Part shown: positions 13,220-13,447 of the stretch, in pieces | How positions within the stretch are numbered: position 1 is the first letter of the stretch | Layout: each line of letters opens with the position of its first letter | From: Lachnospiraceae bacterium | GTDB lineage: Bacteria; Bacillota; Clostridia; Lachnospirales; Lachnospiraceae | DNA: 13,447 bases | Assembly: GCA_009774245.1 (NCBI GenBank) | Contig: VSNM01000110.1 | Span: 1-13,447, forward strand | Reading direction: 5' to 3' | Notes under the pieces: model-generated | What the model saw: only the letters and a program-made list of their open reading frames with translations | What the model was told of the DNA's origin: nothing | Databases searched by the model: none | Position numbers and translations under genes: made by a program

Positions 13220-13283
13220 AAAACACGTCGCCGAGGTAAACGGCTTCTGAAAAATAAAAATATTAAAAATATTAAAAAAACTA

Positions 13284-13312
13284 TTGACAAAATAGTGAAG
13301 ACTTGATACACT
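13284..13312 (+). promoter_or_regulatory. Downstream tandem promoter (P2) for tRNA-Ser
   Basis: A consensus TTGACA (13284-13289), a 17-nt spacer and TACACT (13307-13312), with TGA just before the -10 (extended type). The expected start of transcription is near 13319, about 43 nt before the mature tRNA 5' end. ATCGC-N7-GCGAT at 13323-13339 forms a small hairpin in that leader. Confidence 0.8.
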
Positions 13313-13361
13313 AACTTTTGCTATCGCAAGTAAGGCGATGACGAAAAGTGAATAAAAATGT

Positions 13362-13447
13362 GGAGAGGTATCGAAGTGGTCATAACGAGGCGGTCTTGAA
13401 AACCGTTTGTCCGCAAGGGCGCGTGGGTTCGAATCCCACCCTCTCCG
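13362..13447 (+). tRNA. tRNA-Ser (anticodon UGA)
   Basis: The acceptor 5' strand GGAGAGG (13362-13368) pairs with CCTCTCC (13440-13446) and is followed by discriminator G at 13447. The anticodon arm is GCGGT, loop CTTGAAA and ACCGT, so the anticodon is TGA at 13397-13399. A long variable arm (GTCC-GCAA-GGGC) marks it as class II serine tRNA. The T arm GTGGG-TTCGAAT-CCCAC is intact. The window ends at the discriminator base, so an encoded CCA cannot be judged. Confidence 0.97.

Noticed and set aside
13224..13242. GCCG-AGGTAAA-CGGC hairpin after the first tRNA promoter considered as a terminator.
   Set aside because: The stem has only four pairs and there is no proper T-run after it.

Overview
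The window looks like chromosome from a low-to-mid GC Gram-positive gut Firmicute, most likely a Lachnospiraceae member. The reasons are a Tn916-type excisionase/integrase pair, an FMN riboswitch controlling RibU, GGAGG-type ribosome binding sites, TTGACA/TATAAT-type promoters, and a small membrane-anchored hypothetical protein of a kind I associate with Lachnospiraceae. No species can be named from the sequence alone.

Layout. (1) About 1-1610 is the right-hand end of an integrated element (ICE or conjugative transposon type): a MerR-like excisionase, a tyrosine recombinase, and short direct repeats in the 3' end of int that look like integrase arm sites. The element continues off the left edge. 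(2) About 1660-2860 is chromosome: promoter, FMN riboswitch, intrinsic terminator and the riboflavin importer gene ribU. (3) Two copies plus a 5' fragment of a GC-rich, highly structured repeat lie either side of ribU (about 1935-2022, 2923-3006 and 3005-3027). Both full copies begin directly after an intrinsic terminator. Their stems differ in sequence but remain paired, which makes this the least explained object in the window. (4) 3125-6886 holds a three-gene MacAB-like export system (ATPase, membrane-fusion/adaptor protein, FtsX-type permease) with its own promoter, possible direct-repeat operators and two 8-nt gene overlaps. (5) 6925-13163 is a tightly packed nine-gene operon: YcxB-like membrane protein, tsaE, tsaB, rimI, rnz, a small membrane-anchored hypothetical, tsaD, ispD and an HD-domain hydrolase. 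A perfect 11-bp stem-loop with a T-rich tail lies between its promoter and its first gene. (6) Two tandem strong promoters precede a tRNA-Ser(UGA) that runs to the right edge.

How the genes work together. TsaB, TsaD and TsaE are three of the four proteins needed for N6-threonylcarbamoyladenosine at position 37 of ANN-decoding tRNAs; TsaC/YwlC is not in the window. RimI commonly travels with them. RNase Z, which processes tRNA 3' ends, lies inside the same operon. IspD makes an isoprenoid precursor through the MEP pathway. RibU imports riboflavin and is shut off by FMN through the riboswitch. The MacAB-like system probably exports an unidentified amphipathic compound or peptide.

Most of the right-hand 10 kb is ordinary housekeeping sequence. 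The points that deserve a second look are the covarying repeat, the candidate attachment junction overlapping the ribU promoter, the stem-loop in the tsa operon leader, and a three-unit tandem repeat at the start of tsaE.
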